A stretch of 64,000 nucleotides of DNA from Lithodes maja (GCA_037953745.1 JBAKBP010003104.1:96529-160528); one strand, 5' to 3'; positions 32,290-44,605 are shown, numbered from the stretch's first letter. The notes: a model not told the origin generated them from the sequence alone. Numbers and translations are program-made.

Positions 32290-33547
32290 TTAACACCTTA
32301 CGAGCAGCCTAGGCGGTATATAATATGTAGCCACCAGCGGGGTGTTTTTACCCAAAATAGGGCTGTTTACGTGATCATTTTCATGCCTAAATAAGACCCA
32401 GAGCGTAAAACAAGTATCTATCCCTGAAAGGGCATAAACAGAGCTTTCCAATGACACCATAACGATCCTTTTATGATGGCTAGTTTTCTTGCAACAACCG
32501 CGCAACGCGAGTGCAAAAAGCATGTAATTCGGCACTTTCCCCATACAATTCCGTATGTAGCGAGTGAGAGAGGAAGGGAGGAGGTGGGATTCGTGTCAGT
32601 AGGTTCGCCGCGGTGGTCTGGAGCAGTCATACGCTCGCTACTCTCCTACCACCACTTGTCTCTCTCTCTCAGCAACATTACGTGCTGAAATTGCCACACG
32701 ACCTATGTCGAGCGCCGCCAGATAGTCCAGATTTATTATACAGTCAGGACCCCCAATTCGCGAGAATAGGGGTGACAGGAGGCATCGCGTATTGTGAATT
32801 CGTGTATTGTGGAACTAACTTTAAATGGGAATAATTAGATTGGGTGACGTCTCTCAATTATGGCCTATTTTCGAAATTTTTGGCCTTATTTTCAACATTT
32901 TTGGCTCTACAGTACAGTCTATATCTTATATATAATAAGAACAATGAATACAAATATGAAACCTTACCTTAAAATTAGTAGTAGATAGGCTAGGACTAGG
33001 ACTAGGACCGTAGGACTTCACGATTTTCTCCAACTTCTCCCTCCCTGACCAAATCGTACGAACAGTTTACTCTGACAAGCCTATTGCACAGTTTCCTTCT
33101 CCTTTTTTCTTGCGATCCAACACTTCCACCTTCATTTTGTGTGTTATCTTCTTATATTGGCGTGGCATGGCGAAAAAAGTGGCAGGCACTACAAACGTTT
33201 GGTCACTCCGCACGGCTATGAGCGCTTGAGCGGGACTGTGGGAGGGAGGGAGGGAGGGTAAGCGGGAGGGAAGGCAGGCGTATGCCCGTCTTCTTCTTTT
33301 TTCAGAGCTACTCCTGGGCCTCGCGAAACGTAGACGTGCTCGCGTATCAAGCGGGAATAGCGGATTTGGCCCCTTCTTAGTTCTCGATTCGTGTATTGTG
33401 GTACCACCTCGCGTAATTAATGTTTAATTAATTAATGTTATTTTCGAGGGGTAACTCGTGTATTAGGGTTTTCGCGCATTGTGGAATCGTGTATTGGGGG
33501 TCCTGACTGTACTCGACTTATGTTGCGCGCCGATAGTTATGGGTTAA
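32290..33547. mobile_element. TTAA MITE split by pogo-like element
   Basis: Starts TTAACACCTTACGAGC and ends CGCCGATAGTTATGGGTTAA. Without its insert it is about 487 bp. It belongs to the same broad family as the two outer layers at 10,916-16,235 (shared CGACTTATG and GAGCGCCGCCA blocks). Confidence 0.65.
32741..33509. mobile_element. pogo/Tigger-like element, 769 bp
   Basis: Termini CAGTCAGGACCCCCAATTCG and CGTGTATTGGGGGTCCTGAC plus TG are inverted repeats, flanked by TA at 32,739-32,740 and 33,510-33,511. GTGTATTGTGG-type subterminal repeats occur at several points. No transposase frame is present, so it is non-autonomous. Confidence 0.82.
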
Positions 33548-34299
33548 GTTAGCGCCAGTACTGTACAGTTTTCCTCCAGCTGATACTGGTGGAAGTCTGA
33601 TTTCATATTGTGGTAATTAAATTTGACATCTACATTTTAAGGCTTTATTTATATAAATTACTAGCAATATAAAAGAAACCGTCATTAGAGAGCACAAGAA
33701 GAACTAACAAATCCGAGAATCTTGGAGTTGGTAACGTACTGTACAAGAAGTTTTGATACTGTACATTAGTACAGTATTTTTTGTTGTTTTTTGTTTTTTT
33801 TTAATCGTAGTTTAACCAGACCACTGAGCTACAAAATGTAACTCTTATAGGGCTGGCCATATACATTGGAGTAAAGTCATTATCACAAGTCACCTCTGCA
33901 TTAATCCTTATATTCATATACTGTACAGTGGTCCCTCGCATTTGGCAATTTAATTAGTCAAGCTAAACCAGCGCCAAAAGTTAATTTCGCCAAACGCGAA
34001 TAGTACTAAAAACGAGGAAGAAGGGGGACCAAAAAAACGGCCATAACAGGGAGTAACTTTAACCCATTTAATATGGATAACGGCTTTTTAATTGTATTTG
34101 TTAGTTAAGTAGAGCAGATTAACCAGACCACTGAGCTCCTTTCATTGTACTGTATTCTGGTTGACATTACACAATAAGGTACAGATTAGGAAAGAGGCTT
34201 AAAACCACTTCAAGCAACTCCTTCAGTACAAATGTGCCTGGACTTCTTGAATTCAGGATAACACTAGACAATAGGCGAGCCCACAGATGCAGATCCTGT
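33548..34299. other. no gene; I-group tail fragments
   Basis: Contains I-group tail pieces at 33,808-33,860 and 34,117-34,140, and a terminus-like CAGTGGTCCCTCGCATTTGG at 33,928, resembling a pogo-type end. No gene is seen. Confidence 0.45.
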
Positions 34300-34742
34300 T
34301 CGAGTTGTTGTTGTTGTTGTTGTTCCCCAAGCTGCCTGGCCGAACAGCCCCAAGGCCCTGAGCAAGGCCAAGGCCATAACCGAGCGGCCCCACAGAACCC
34401 TCCCCGTCGACCACAATAAAGCCTGGGTGACCGAAGCCACTCCATGGCGGGGAGCTGAGGAGGGTGCGGAAATGCCCGGGAAACCAAAGCCCCACCCAGG
34501 GCCCTGTGTCCCTCAGCAATTATGAAGAGAAAGTTGAGGGGCAAGGGAAAAATGTGACGCTTTGGCTTCCAATCTTGGTAGATTGGGAGGTCAATCCACG
34601 TTAGAGACGCCGTCACTTGAGATCTAGAAAATATATAAGTAAAAGGAACAGTCAGAGTAAGCTATGGGTATGGCAGAGATTGCTCAGTTCTCACTCTGAT
34701 AGACCAGCCCATCACCACATGACTAGAACCCAATCCTCTCAG
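34300..34742 (-). mobile_element. SINE-1 copy, LINE-like tail
   Basis: About 440 bp, in inverse orientation to the copy at 53,506-53,938, with which it is collinear. On the minus strand it ends GGGCTGTTCGGCCAGGCAGC then TTGGGGAACAACAACAAC. This tail matches the last codons and tail of the LINE at 47,782-50,001. A glutamine/asparagine-like frame across it is a product of the triplet repeat. Confidence 0.72.
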
Positions 34743-34942
34743 CATCAGCTAGGAAAGGCCCTAGAAAGCCGCCTTTGGCGGGGGGATAGCTCCCCTATTT
34801 CAACCCTTTTCGGGGTTGGGCACCCGCCCTCCTGTTCGAGTTGTGATAAGTGGCTTACATTTGCTAAACAACGCCATCCGGGATCAACAGATAGACACAG
34901 AAGGGATTATAGAATACACTGATGGGCCCTGGCAAGGTTTTT

Positions 34943-35210
34943 GAAGTGTCAAATATATTGGATTAAAATGCAAAACCTGCAAACCAAACAAAACAAAACT
35001 GGGACAAGGACAACATAAAGTCAAATCAAATTATCAAAATCGCTATGTGGAAACAACGCTTACTAAAATGAAAATTATTAAATAAAAGAACACAATCCAC
35101 CACATAGGGTGTACATTACTACATGAGCAAGTTAATCTGTTTCCCAAGCAAACTAATCGCACATATAACAACGCACTATCGTCACGTTAAAGGAAGTAGT
35201 CAAGTTTGGG
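34943..35210 (-). mobile_element. SINE-3 copy (CCACATAGCG core)
   Basis: About 250 bp. On the minus strand it contains CACCCTATGTGGTGGATTGT and TTTCCACATAGCGATTTTGA. A nearly identical copy is at 59,755-59,996 and shorter ones are at 39,446, 40,725, 43,300, 44,200 and 56,488. It has no coding capacity, and its head is not assigned. Confidence 0.6.
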
Positions 35211-36650
35211 AAGTCCGGGACGTTTGCAGACATTAGCCATCCGTGAGTTTGGCTATTATACTGTACTTATAAAAGGCCTCCCATAGTTAATGTGTTAATG
35301 CAGAGGCGACTTTAGTGTTGATATCAACTCTATTATAAAGAAATGTTTATCCGGTATCCCAATATTTTGCATAAAAATACATCAATAACTACAGGGAACT
35401 CACTAAAGGCTAATTCTTGCCTATGGTGGTCACAGAAGAGGTAGTCCCTAAACTCGACAGTTCCCTGTAGCTCTATGGCTCAAAGGCTTCGTCCCCCAGC
35501 CAGCTATGGTACCTCCATCTAGCACCACTATACTGTAGTATAATCAGTTTTTTTTTTCATCATATTTTTACCTTTCAGTAATTACAAAAACAAATGTTTA
35601 GACATTTTCTGAGTTTGGTAAATCTTATACATAGTGGACATCTTTGAGGGCATGGATTTTCTTTTAATTTAATTTGTCTTCACCCTAATTCCATGAAATT
35701 CTCTACAACTCCACGTCGCCATTTGTTTTTATTTCTTTCCCATTTCGACACAGCACCCCGAGACATTTGTCACCTAATTTGTACCTAATTTGTACCTAAT
35801 TGTAAATGCCCTAATTCTACAATTAGATACAAAATGGAAAAAAGTATCAATGTACAATTGAAACTACACCTATTTTTAAGTACCCCCAATGTATTAAAAC
35901 AATCAAGCAACAACATTTAAATGAGATTTTGATTTTACAAAGTCATAAATTTACACACCTAACTCAAAAAATAATTGTCCTAGAGAATTAAAATTTTGGA
36001 AATTTCTTAGTTGTTAGGTCCCCTATACGTGTACAAAATCTTATGAAATACAGACAAAATCCACTGACACGTTCTAGAGTAAAGGCCGGACGCTCCCCTT
36101 AACTCTTGACTCTTGAAAGTAAAATAAAAAATCAACTTTTGACATCGAAAAAAAAAAAAAAATATATTTTTATTTTTTTATTTTTTTATTTTGTTTTGGC
36201 CCCTGGGCCATGCAAAATCTCAGTCCTCTACCTCCCCTCCTTCCCCACTTTCCTCCTCTCCTTCAGTTATCACCTATTTTCCCTATTATTCCCTTATTCT
36301 GAGGTATATTTTCGTGCTAACATTAGCGAGTTGCAAGCAGGGTGTTGTCATCACTGATGGCAAGCGAGTGCAAGAGAGAGAGAGAGTATCGATCGACTGT
36401 GTCTCAGTGGCCTTGGGGGAAATTGGCGGGAAAGCAGTTTGCCTCACCCATACATTATACAACTCGCGGGCTATATCTCCGATTTTGACCATCCAAACGC
36501 TGTTTTCACTCGTTTTATTGTTGTTTCAGGTTAATACCTTTATAATCAACCCATAATAGGCGCATATGGATAATTATTAATGCTATTAATGGTACAATGA
36601 ATATTTTAGTGACGGAAACACATCAAATACGTCAGCACAGGGGGACGTTT
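35211..36650. other. no gene seen
   Basis: Contains a small hairpin (CTACAGGGAACT ... AGTTCCCTGTAG, 35,391-35,471), a CR1-like tail motif (ACCTAATTTGTACCTAATTG, 35,775-35,805) and an A/T-rich low-complexity stretch at 36,150-36,195. No frame has family support. Confidence 0.5.
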
Positions 36651-36689
36651 CCAATTACCCCCATGCGCACTTGTTAGGTTAAGGGGACA

Positions 36690-37000
36690 TGGGCCAGTTT
36701 TCTGGTCCCCCTTCTTCCTCATGCTTAGCCCCATTAGTTTTCAGATGTTAAGATGTTTGCCCCATTAGGTAGTCAATTTTAAGACCTTTCGCCCCATTTC
36801 ATCGTCAATATTTAGACCTTTCGTGCTATTTAGAAGTCTTATTTTTTTCCATGGCGAACGACAGTGAGCCTGTAATGTTGTTAGAAACGGCCTTTGGCCA
36901 GGACATTTTTCTACCGAAAAATTTACAAATTAATCTAGAAGGGGGATCTATTGGATGTTTTTTTAAATTTGATGTAGGTCTAGGGAGGAAACTAGAAAAA
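36690..37000. repeat. inverse copy of the 9,990 repeat
   Basis: Reads as the reverse complement of blocks at 9,990-10,600, for example CTGGTCCCCCTTCTTCCTC and AGGTCTAGGGAGGAAAC. Here the repeat is not interrupted by the SINE. Confidence 0.55.
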
Positions 37001-37289
37001 TAATGAATACAGTACATGCAAAAATTGCCCAAAAAGTGATCTCAGCATTACTGCAGTTCTATATTATCCTGGCTAAATTGACATGTCAAGCTAATACACA
37101 CCATGCCATTTCCAACTCAATGAGCAGAAAATGTCTTGTTAAATTCAAAGATAATATGATGACAATGTAGCATTACTCCTTAGGTAAGGTAACATACTGT
37201 ATATGGCACGTCTAAATAAGGTGCTGCCATCAATTGAGGCAAAAAAAAAAAGCAAACAAGATCTTGAAGCTTCATTTGATTATCTGAAG

Positions 37290-37456
37290 TTAACCCTCTC
37301 ACATCCTGACGCGATTTTTGACTTCAACCTCTGCAGCTGTCTTTGAGTTAGCTGTGGGCAGAAAACTAATTTTGGAGAGGTAATTATAACACAGAGTAAT
37401 CTATTTCTTATTGCTAATCTGGCAACCTCTGCGTCCTATGGTCGTGAGAGGGTTAA
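37290..37456. mobile_element. TTAA MITE, 167 bp
   Basis: Inverted termini TTAACCCTCTCAC and GTGAGAGGGTTAA with TTAA at both ends. Non-coding. Confidence 0.7.
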
Positions 37457-37885
37457 TAAGAGTTACAGGCTACTGAATAGGTCAGTCATGAGATTGCAGA
37501 CAAAAAAATCAAATTATAATCAACGGAAAAATGGCTTAATGTAAATTGTATATACCTGTACTGCATATACCCAGTTAAATATCATTTTTCAATTATGAAA
37601 CTTTAAGTTGGTAACTAATGTCTCTTCATAAGTATTACAATACAGATTATTTCCATTAGGTTTCCAGTTATTAGTAATATTAGGGAAGTAATGATGGTTG
37701 TGGTGATTTATAGGACAAATAGTAACTTTAATACAGTGTTGACTTTATGTCCAATTACAACATAACAGCTTTTCTATTTACTACAAAATTACAAGATCTC
37801 TAGTTAATTATACTTACTGTACAGTTGCCTTCACTAATACATGTTCAGTGCTTCACCAGGATTGGGGGATGTGGCAGCACTGAGT

Positions 37886-37886
<1 letters not shown>

Positions 37887-37923
<37 letters not shown>

Positions 37924-37930
37924 TGTATTA
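37887..37930. repeat. (ATT)n microsatellite
   Basis: About eleven ATT units, immediately next to the TA-flanked foldback element. Confidence 0.85.
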
Positions 37931-38923
37931 CAGTAAAAGTCCGTTAATCCGACGACCGATGATTCGAATCTCCCAATAGTCCGAATTTTTCAATTTGAGG
38001 CCAAATCCGAATTCACCCGATGGTCCGAATTTCAAGAAGTTGGTCCGAATTTCAAGAAGTCCCAAAGTCCCCTTTTTGAGGCATTAGGCCACTCAAATGA
38101 CACATAATGGAGCACACACATATCATATGTTCATGAATTCACTTTAAAAGTTTACCATTGTCATTGTAGCCTATTACCTACTTCAAAACATTCAGATTAA
38201 TGGTCAAAGGAAGCTACTGATATAAACGTAAACACCTTCTTCTTCTTCTTCTTCTTCCACATCGTCTGCTAGAGAGTTTGTTTTGCTCTTGAACGCATCC
38301 TTGGGACGCTCCGATGCGCTACTGGCTTGCACCGCATTTTCTGCAAGCGCATTCAGTCTTGAGCTTGAAAACGCACCTTTGGATGTATTAGCCTTGAGCT
38401 TGAAAACGCACCTTTGGACGTTCCGATACGCTACTATTTATAGTTCAGTGATAGGAGCGTCCCAAGGGTGCTTTCAAGACAACAAGACAAGGGTGCTTTC
38501 AATACAATATAATATAACAGAGCACATCACAAAAGGAAAATCACAAAAGGAAAATTACAAGAACTTCTCAGGGAAGTGCCGTTGTTAAGGCATTACTTCC
38601 CGAACCACATCTGATCTTAAAGAGCAAGACAAACTCGCTAGTAGACGGAAGAAGAAGAAGACGTTTATATCAGCAGATTCCTTTGACCATTAATCTGAAT
38701 GTTTTGAAGGTAGGTAATAGGCTACAATGACAATGGTAAACTTTTGAAGTGATTTCATGAACATATGATATGTGTGTGTGCACCATTGTGTCATTTGGGT
38801 GGCCTAATGTCTCGATGTTTTCGTCATACACAGGTTCATAGGGGTAAAGTCCGATAATCCGAAAAATCCACTAATCCGAACGAGGGCCGGTCCGCTGCCC
38901 TTCGGATTAACGGAAGTTTACTG
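37931..38923. mobile_element. TA-flanked element with 300-bp arms
   Basis: A 993-bp element flanked by TA. It has inverted termini CAGTAAAAGTCCGTTAATCC and GGATTAACGGAAGTTTACTG. The similarity extends inwards for roughly 300 bases on each side: for example ACCATTAATCTGAATGTTTT on the right is the complement of the left arm. The centre (about 38,275-38,600) holds direct repeats of CTTGAAAACGCACCTTTGGA. No transposase. Pogo/Tigger-like termini suggest a non-autonomous foldback element. Confidence 0.8.
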
Positions 38924-39445
38924 TATTATTATTATGTGTCTCTACCTCTTCAGTACAATGGTATTTTCTCCATTTTCTTCTGAGTAATATTAAACTATTA
39001 TATTCATAGTCAAAGGGTTAATAAATAATAATACAGTATTTCTCAACTCCTCCAAACTGATAACAGCTTTATTTTATTCCAGCTACTGCCAAATTTATTT
39101 TTGAAAGATAAAGTAGGACCTGGCATATTCACAGCCTATAACTACTACAGTAGGCTATAAACAAAAACACCACAAAATCAATTTGCACAAATCAATATAC
39201 ATAACTAAATTTATGTAAACAATGCAATAAAACGTCTCTTTTCAGCCCCGAGCATTTAGAAACAATATATTTTGGATTAGGTATCTGATTTTCACTGTAC
39301 CTATTTCTTTTGGACAAAGATAAAATTAGAAAGTCCGGAAATCCGAGGTGAATGTCTGTACAATAGGATTTGGTTCAACATTTACCTCTCTCAGATAACG
39401 TTCAAAAGACAGACATAAATGGTTAGACAGCCAATATCGAGTTCA

Positions 39446-39600
39446 GATTCACCCTATGTGGTGGATTGTGTTCTTTTATTTATAAATTATTATTTTGCTT
39501 AAGCGTTGTTTCCACATAGCGATTTTGATAAGTTGTTTTGTCTTTTTACTGTGTTCGTCCAAGTTTTGGTTCGTTTATTTTGCAAGTTTTACATTATAAT
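39446..39600 (+). mobile_element. SINE-3 copy
   Basis: Has CACCCTATGTGGTGGATTGT and TTTCCACATAGCGATTTTGA in the family order, followed by GCAAGTTTTACAT. A tRNA-like segment in inverse orientation follows about 180 bases on, as it does after the copy at 43,300. Confidence 0.55.
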
Positions 39601-39775
39601 TACTTTAAACCAAGATGTTTATAGGCTACTTGGTATAACAAACACTGTTTCCCTCTTTGATTGGCTGCTTTTGAGTTTTACTTTTAAATGAGTTTTTCAC
39701 CTAGTAATATTATTATGTTTTTTACACCAACCAACTTCACATCTAAACTCAATTAATGAAATCAACAAATACATG

Positions 39776-39847
39776 TGGCACTCCGAGGACTCGAACCCAG
39801 GATACTCACATTGAAATTCCTCGCACTATGCATTACGCTATCAAGAC
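39776..39847 (-). mobile_element. tRNA-like SINE head
   Basis: On the minus strand the sequence has an A-box-like TGATAGCGTAATGC and a B-box-like GGGTTCGAGTCC, ending GTGCCAC. It matches 43,702-43,775 and the flank also matches (ACACCAACCAACTTCACATC). It does not fold into a full cloverleaf by eye, so it is a tRNA-derived repeat, not a tRNA gene. Confidence 0.55.
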
Positions 39848-40068
39848 ATAAATTTTCAGTTTATTTTCTGACACTAATTCAAAATATCCTATAAAGGTTG
39901 TCAGAAAAATGTTGGCAATTGAAATTTGAAGAAAAAGTTCTTGTGTGATACCCCCCTTCATGCTTCACAAAATGTTACCCTTACAGCCAGGGTCTCTCCT
40001 TTAGTCCAAATAAAGGGCTTTACTGTACATTACTGATACTTGCTACTGTTTAGTCTTAACTATACTCG

Positions 40069-40273
40069 GTGTCAGCGACTCTTTAAGAAAATTACGGCCC
40101 ACCTATACTGTATGTCAATAATTCCAGCTGATTGTCTATTGTGACCGTGTCCATTGTCTTGTAATAATTATTTACTCTTGACAAAGGTTTTAATAAGCAT
40201 AGTCGCACAAGTCAATTAGCTGGAACTATTGCCATATAAGTGGGCCATCATTTTCTCAGAGTTGCTGACACAA
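40069..40273. mobile_element. hairpin MITE
   Basis: Imperfect palindrome of about 205 bp. The left arm has GTGTCAGCGACTC and GGCCCACCTATA; the right has GTGGGCCAT and GAGTTGCTGACAC. Non-coding. Confidence 0.6.
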
Positions 40274-40724
40274 TTCCCTCAAATACAGAAGTGCCAAATT
40301 TCACAAAATAAAATATCAATAAGCAGTGTTGCCAGACTTCACCAAACTACTGTATGACAAATCAGTGTACAAATATCAGTAAAGGCAACTGTACAGTCAC
40401 AATCCACAGTTCACACCATGAACCATGACTGCACCTCTCTATATACAAGAGTGGAGACAAAATAATACTATGATAAAAAGGAATGCGGCCATTTATTTTG
40501 TGCTGGCAAACACCTAACTCCATAAATAATAGATTGGCTATTTAATAAAAACAGATGGTGCGTGATCCAAGGTGCACACCCCAGTAGTGGATGAAGGATA
40601 TTTACAACCTCACGCATACTTATACACAAACACTAACGCAACCAATTCACACACATATGTTCTGCCATACTAAAGTTGCTTTTTAGTACAGCACTGTAAC
40701 AAAAAAAAATAATCTTTTATTTCA

Positions 40725-40865
40725 TAACATTTATTTTAGTAAGCATTGTTTCCACATAGCGATTTTGATAAGTTAATTTGACTTTATATTGTCTTTGTCC
40801 CAGTTTTGGTTTGTTTAGTTTGCAAGTTTTAAATTTTAATTTTAATTATTAAATTAAGATCTTAA
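40725..40865 (+). mobile_element. SINE-3 partial copy
   Basis: Contains AGCATTGTTTCCACATAGCG and CAGTTTTGGTTTGTTTAG. It lacks the family's leading part. Confidence 0.5.
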
Positions 40866-41030
40866 CATGCCTTATGCTGTGGTAAGTTTGTGGATTTTCT
40901 GAAAAATAGAAAAAGGTTTTATCTATCTAGCAAACTGTCAAAATTATAGGAATGTTGTTGATATATGGACAAAAAGTAATTTGTGATAAGCCATTACTGT
41001 AATAAATAAATAATCTTCAAAGTACCGGTA

Positions 41031-41241
41031 CAGTCGCGCTAATAAGTCATGTCTCGGCACCAATTATGTTTTGATCATTAATTGGTATCAGCAATATCTA
41101 AGCTTGATTTCTTCATATCGAGTGAAATATACAAAGATGTTCCTACACTTACCCACCCTATTCAATATCTGACAGACATTAATACAGCACAGAGCGAGCC
41201 AAACGTAATGACAGCTGGGACATGACTTATTAGCGCGACCG
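41031..41241. mobile_element. TA MITE (CTAATAAGTCATGTC)
   Basis: A 211-bp element with inverted termini CAGTCGCGCTAATAAGTCAT and ATGACTTATTAGCGCGACCG, flanked by TA. It is the better preserved sister of 9,643-9,857. Non-coding, mariner-like. Confidence 0.78.
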
Positions 41242-41338
41242 TACATTACTGCAAGTCTTACCATATACAATTACTGCTAACATATCAGACAGTTTCCTAA
41301 GTAATGACAAATAAAATCAAACTGTTTACTGCACCATA

Positions 41339-41551
41339 TTAACCCCTTCACCACCATGACGTAATTTTCATCATTATCTGGTTACCATTAGACGATTTTC
41401 TTAAGTTAATTATCTACCTGTACGACTCAAAAGGGTAAATACGATCTCAATAAACCCTCTTAGTAAAATAGGTCCTTCTTAAACTTCATAGAATCGTCAA
41501 ATTTTAGCCAGAATTAAAGGTAAAAAGACGTCATGATGCTGAAGGGGTTAA
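41339..41551. mobile_element. TTAA MITE
   Basis: A 213-bp element with ends TTAACCCCTTCACCACCATG and TGATGCTGAAGGGGTTAA, sharing internal blocks with 4,542-4,746. Confidence 0.72.
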
Positions 41552-41640
41552 TGTCAAAAGCAACTTGTTATGGCCTATAACTAAACAAAGGTAATAGTAA
41601 AGAAAGCACAGCCACTATGATTGTTAACAATATTATTATG

Positions 41641-41835
41641 ATGATTATTATGATGATGATGATGATGATGATGAGTGCCAACTTCAGGTACAGTTGCCAA
41701 TATTTGAACCTGGGACAAATACTGTGGAGATCTGGCTGTATATAACTGCTGTGGAGTTCTGACTGTATATAACTGCTGTGGAGATCTGGCTGTATATAAC
41801 TGCTGTGGAAATCTGGCTGTATATAACCACTGTAA
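41641..41835. repeat. (GAT)n and 27-bp minisatellite
   Basis: A GAT-rich microsatellite at about 41,641-41,675 is followed by roughly four units of a 27-bp repeat (ACTGCTGTGGAGATCTGGCT then GTATATA). Frames through it are repetitive artefacts. Nothing else is seen to 42,424. Confidence 0.8.
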
Positions 41836-42424
41836 CAGGTTATTACACAATATTTGCTCAAAATAATGCTCTTGCCCATCTAAAACAACATTAATACAAG
41901 AGGATAAACTCATTTAACTAATTTTCAAACTACGCAAACCTGTGAGAGCTCAGTAGTAATAAAATGGTATAACCAAACCAATGAGAACAGAGCACTGTGA
42001 GAATGTTATATCCTATCACACATTCACAGCACTTGTCCGGGGTTGATGTGTTGGCAACTGTACCACCACTAGAGAGAGTTAGGGCAGGTGAGGAAGAAGA
42101 CAACCTCACAATAAAGCTCCTTATATTTCCCAGCTCCTACGAGGGGTGTAACTCCAGGCTAAACCCCAGTCCCTGGATCAGGTCAGGTCAGGTGAAGGTA
42201 TTGAGGGATAAGCCTTTACAACGGCACCTCGTATCTACATTCTAATTTTCTTTTCCTATTTTTCTGAAGAGTGTAGAGAGGGGAGAAGAGGTGTTGGAGA
42301 GAGAGGAAGCTGTTGGAGTGGCTTTGTTATGTGTGTTATTAGTCTGTATACGTCGTCGAGGTGTCCTCCGACTGGGTGCGAGCATGTGAAACTGCTAGGA
42401 CGTACTATAACATCCACTAAATGT

Positions 42425-42499
42425 CCGCCTGGGCTGGGATCGAACCCAGGTCAAGCAGATTCACACGTGAGCGTGCTCACCACTCAACCGCCGCAGACC
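42425..42499 (-). mobile_element. tRNA-like SINE head
   Basis: On the minus strand GGTCTGCGGCGGTTGAGTGG gives an A-box-like start and GGGTTCGATCCC a B box, closing with GCCCAGGCGG. It is probably a tRNA-derived SINE or tRNA pseudogene. Confidence 0.5.
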
Positions 42500-42771
42500 T
42501 CAAGCTATTCTTCAACTCACCTAGAGCATTATGGGAAACAAATAAGATGCCTCTGATCTACTCATTGGCCAGTGTATAATTTGCATCCTTTTGGGAATCT
42601 GCATAATGGGTTCTTTTGGGTAATAATAATAAAAATAGCTGGTCTTTTATTAAGCGTCACTTCTTCTATATGATTTCGCTAGCACTCGGAACATTTTAAC
42701 ACAGATTATTACCCTCATAGATCACAAATGTCTGCTAAGTTCAGAGGAATCGCGACTGAAAAGACTGCCCA

Positions 42772-42838
42772 AACATCTCTGCCTGGAATCGAATCTGAGT
42801 CCTCTGGGTTGTGAGCCGAGTGTATTACCAACTACAGG
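42772..42838 (-). mobile_element. possible tRNA-like remnant
   Basis: On the minus strand GGCTCACAACCCAGAGGACT is followed by a B-box-like GATTCGATTCC. The A box is weak. Low confidence. The interval from here to 43,300 shows no gene. Confidence 0.3.
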
Positions 42839-43299
42839 CAAAATTCTTTTACCCTGTTACACTTACCAACTTTAATGTCTGTTACATTTAACTCACACTT
42901 CTTGCCAAGGTAATCAAAATAAATACAATGAACCCATTTGTTTTCTATGTGGAGTGATTGTAATAATTCTGCTGACCATCTAATTACAATCATAAAGATA
43001 AATCCCTGGAGGTGTCTAGAGTACTAAAGAAAACCTGCTGTGACTTTCTACCTCTTTTCATTGCTAGGATATTTCTCCAGTTTTATTTCTTGCTACAACT
43101 TAAGCAATATTTCTGCCATCACCAACAATAAATGAGAATAAATGCAGAGGAAGGCATTCAAAGGAAGACATGGGATGAGGTGAAGAGACTGAACAGAGAT
43201 GCTGCAATAGATCAACAGTAGAATCACACTATTAAACCTTGACACTTTCTAATAAATCCCCAGTATACTGTATTTATGTGGATTTTATGTATTGCATTG

Positions 43300-43430
43300 T
43301 TCTTTTATTAATAAATTATTGTTTTACTTAAGCGTTGTTTCCACATAGCGATTTTGATTGGTTGTTTTGTTTTTTACGGTGTTCGTGTGAGTTTTGGTTT
43401 GTTTATTTTGCAAGTTTTACATTATAATTA
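43300..43430 (+). mobile_element. SINE-3 copy
   Basis: Contains AGCGTTGTTTCCACATAGCG and GCAAGTTTTACATTATAATT, matching 39,490-39,602. Confidence 0.5.
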
Positions 43431-43701
43431 TGTGGCCACCTTTCTTATAAATCACCAGAATAGGCCTATCTTCATAAGAGACCACAAACATTTTATATTT
43501 AATGTCTTATGGTAATACTTTGCAACCTATTCACACTGTGACATTAATAGAATCATGGTAATTTTTAGGACATTCATGCTATGAAAATTTTACTGTTGCT
43601 TAAAATAAACAACCATTGGGTGAGCAGGATTTATATTATTATGTTTTTTACACCAACCAACTTCACATCTAAACTCAATTAATGAAATCAAAAAAATACA
43701 T

Positions 43702-43775
43702 GTGGCACTCCAAGGACTCGAACCCAGGCTACTCACATCGAAATACTGCGCACTATGCATCACGCTATCAAGACA
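43702..43775 (-). mobile_element. tRNA-like SINE head, second copy
   Basis: Sister of 39,776-39,847: B-box-like GGGTTCGAGTCC, A-box-like TGATAGCGTGATGC on the minus strand, and the same downstream flank. No gene is seen from here to 44,200. Confidence 0.55.
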
Positions 43776-44199
43776 GGTTTGATGATTTTAACACTGGCTA
43801 CAACATAACCTATACAGTAGATACCACATTCTGTATCTCAAGATTTGCCAATTAATTTGTTGTGATTATGAGAGAAGTTGCATGACAAGGAAACTCTAAA
43901 GCATATTTTAGTGGCATACACTTTCTAAACTATTACCACCCTCCCCAAGTATACACTTACAGACATACACACACACACTAAAGATGGTGCCACACAAGCC
44001 ATTTTAGCGGAGGATTGTACCGGAGTAACAGAATCCAAGTCAACATATTGTGTATTGGAGTAATAATTGGATGAGATTCATCTCTATCATTATACTTTAA
44101 GTCTGGTAGGCCATAGTCTTGCATTCATATCAAATGAAGACACCCCTTTGGTGCTGTGTCAATAGCACCCGTGCTTCACATCAGATGATTCAATAATAC

Positions 44200-44345
44200 T
44201 CACATACACCCTATGTGGTGGATTGTGTTCTTTTATTTCATAAATTATATTTTAGTAAGCGTTGTTTCCACATAGCGATTTTGATAAGTTGATTTGACTT
44301 TATATTGTCTTTGTCCTAGTTTTGGTTTGCAAGTTTTACATTTTA
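44200..44345 (+). mobile_element. SINE-3 copy
   Basis: Contains CACCCTATGTGGTGGATTGT and AGCGTTGTTTCCACATAGCG in family order. Confidence 0.55.
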
Positions 44346-44553
44346 AATTAGGTAATAACTATTCAAAGAACCAAAATATATAGTAATTTTGTATATACTC
44401 CACCGGTAAAATTGTCCACATGCCACCGTCTTTACATTGTGCCGGTCTTACCAACACCGGTGCCAAAACAACAACACTCACACACCAAACCTTCAGGGAC
44501 TGTTACTCACACTCTATACAAGCGCTGAACCTCTATGGCCGACGCTAGGGAAA

Positions 44554-44555
<2 letters not shown>

Positions 44556-44602
<47 letters not shown>
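44556..44602. repeat. (CT)n microsatellite
   Basis: About 23 CT units. The Leu/Ser repeat frame across it is an artefact. Confidence 0.9.

Positions 44603-44605
<3 letters not shown>

Noticed and set aside
38283..38588. 101-codon frame
   Set aside because: Composed of the direct repeats in the centre of the foldback element.
41568..41913. Repetitive frames (YIQPDLHSS-type)
   Set aside because: Products of the 27-bp minisatellite and the GAT microsatellite.
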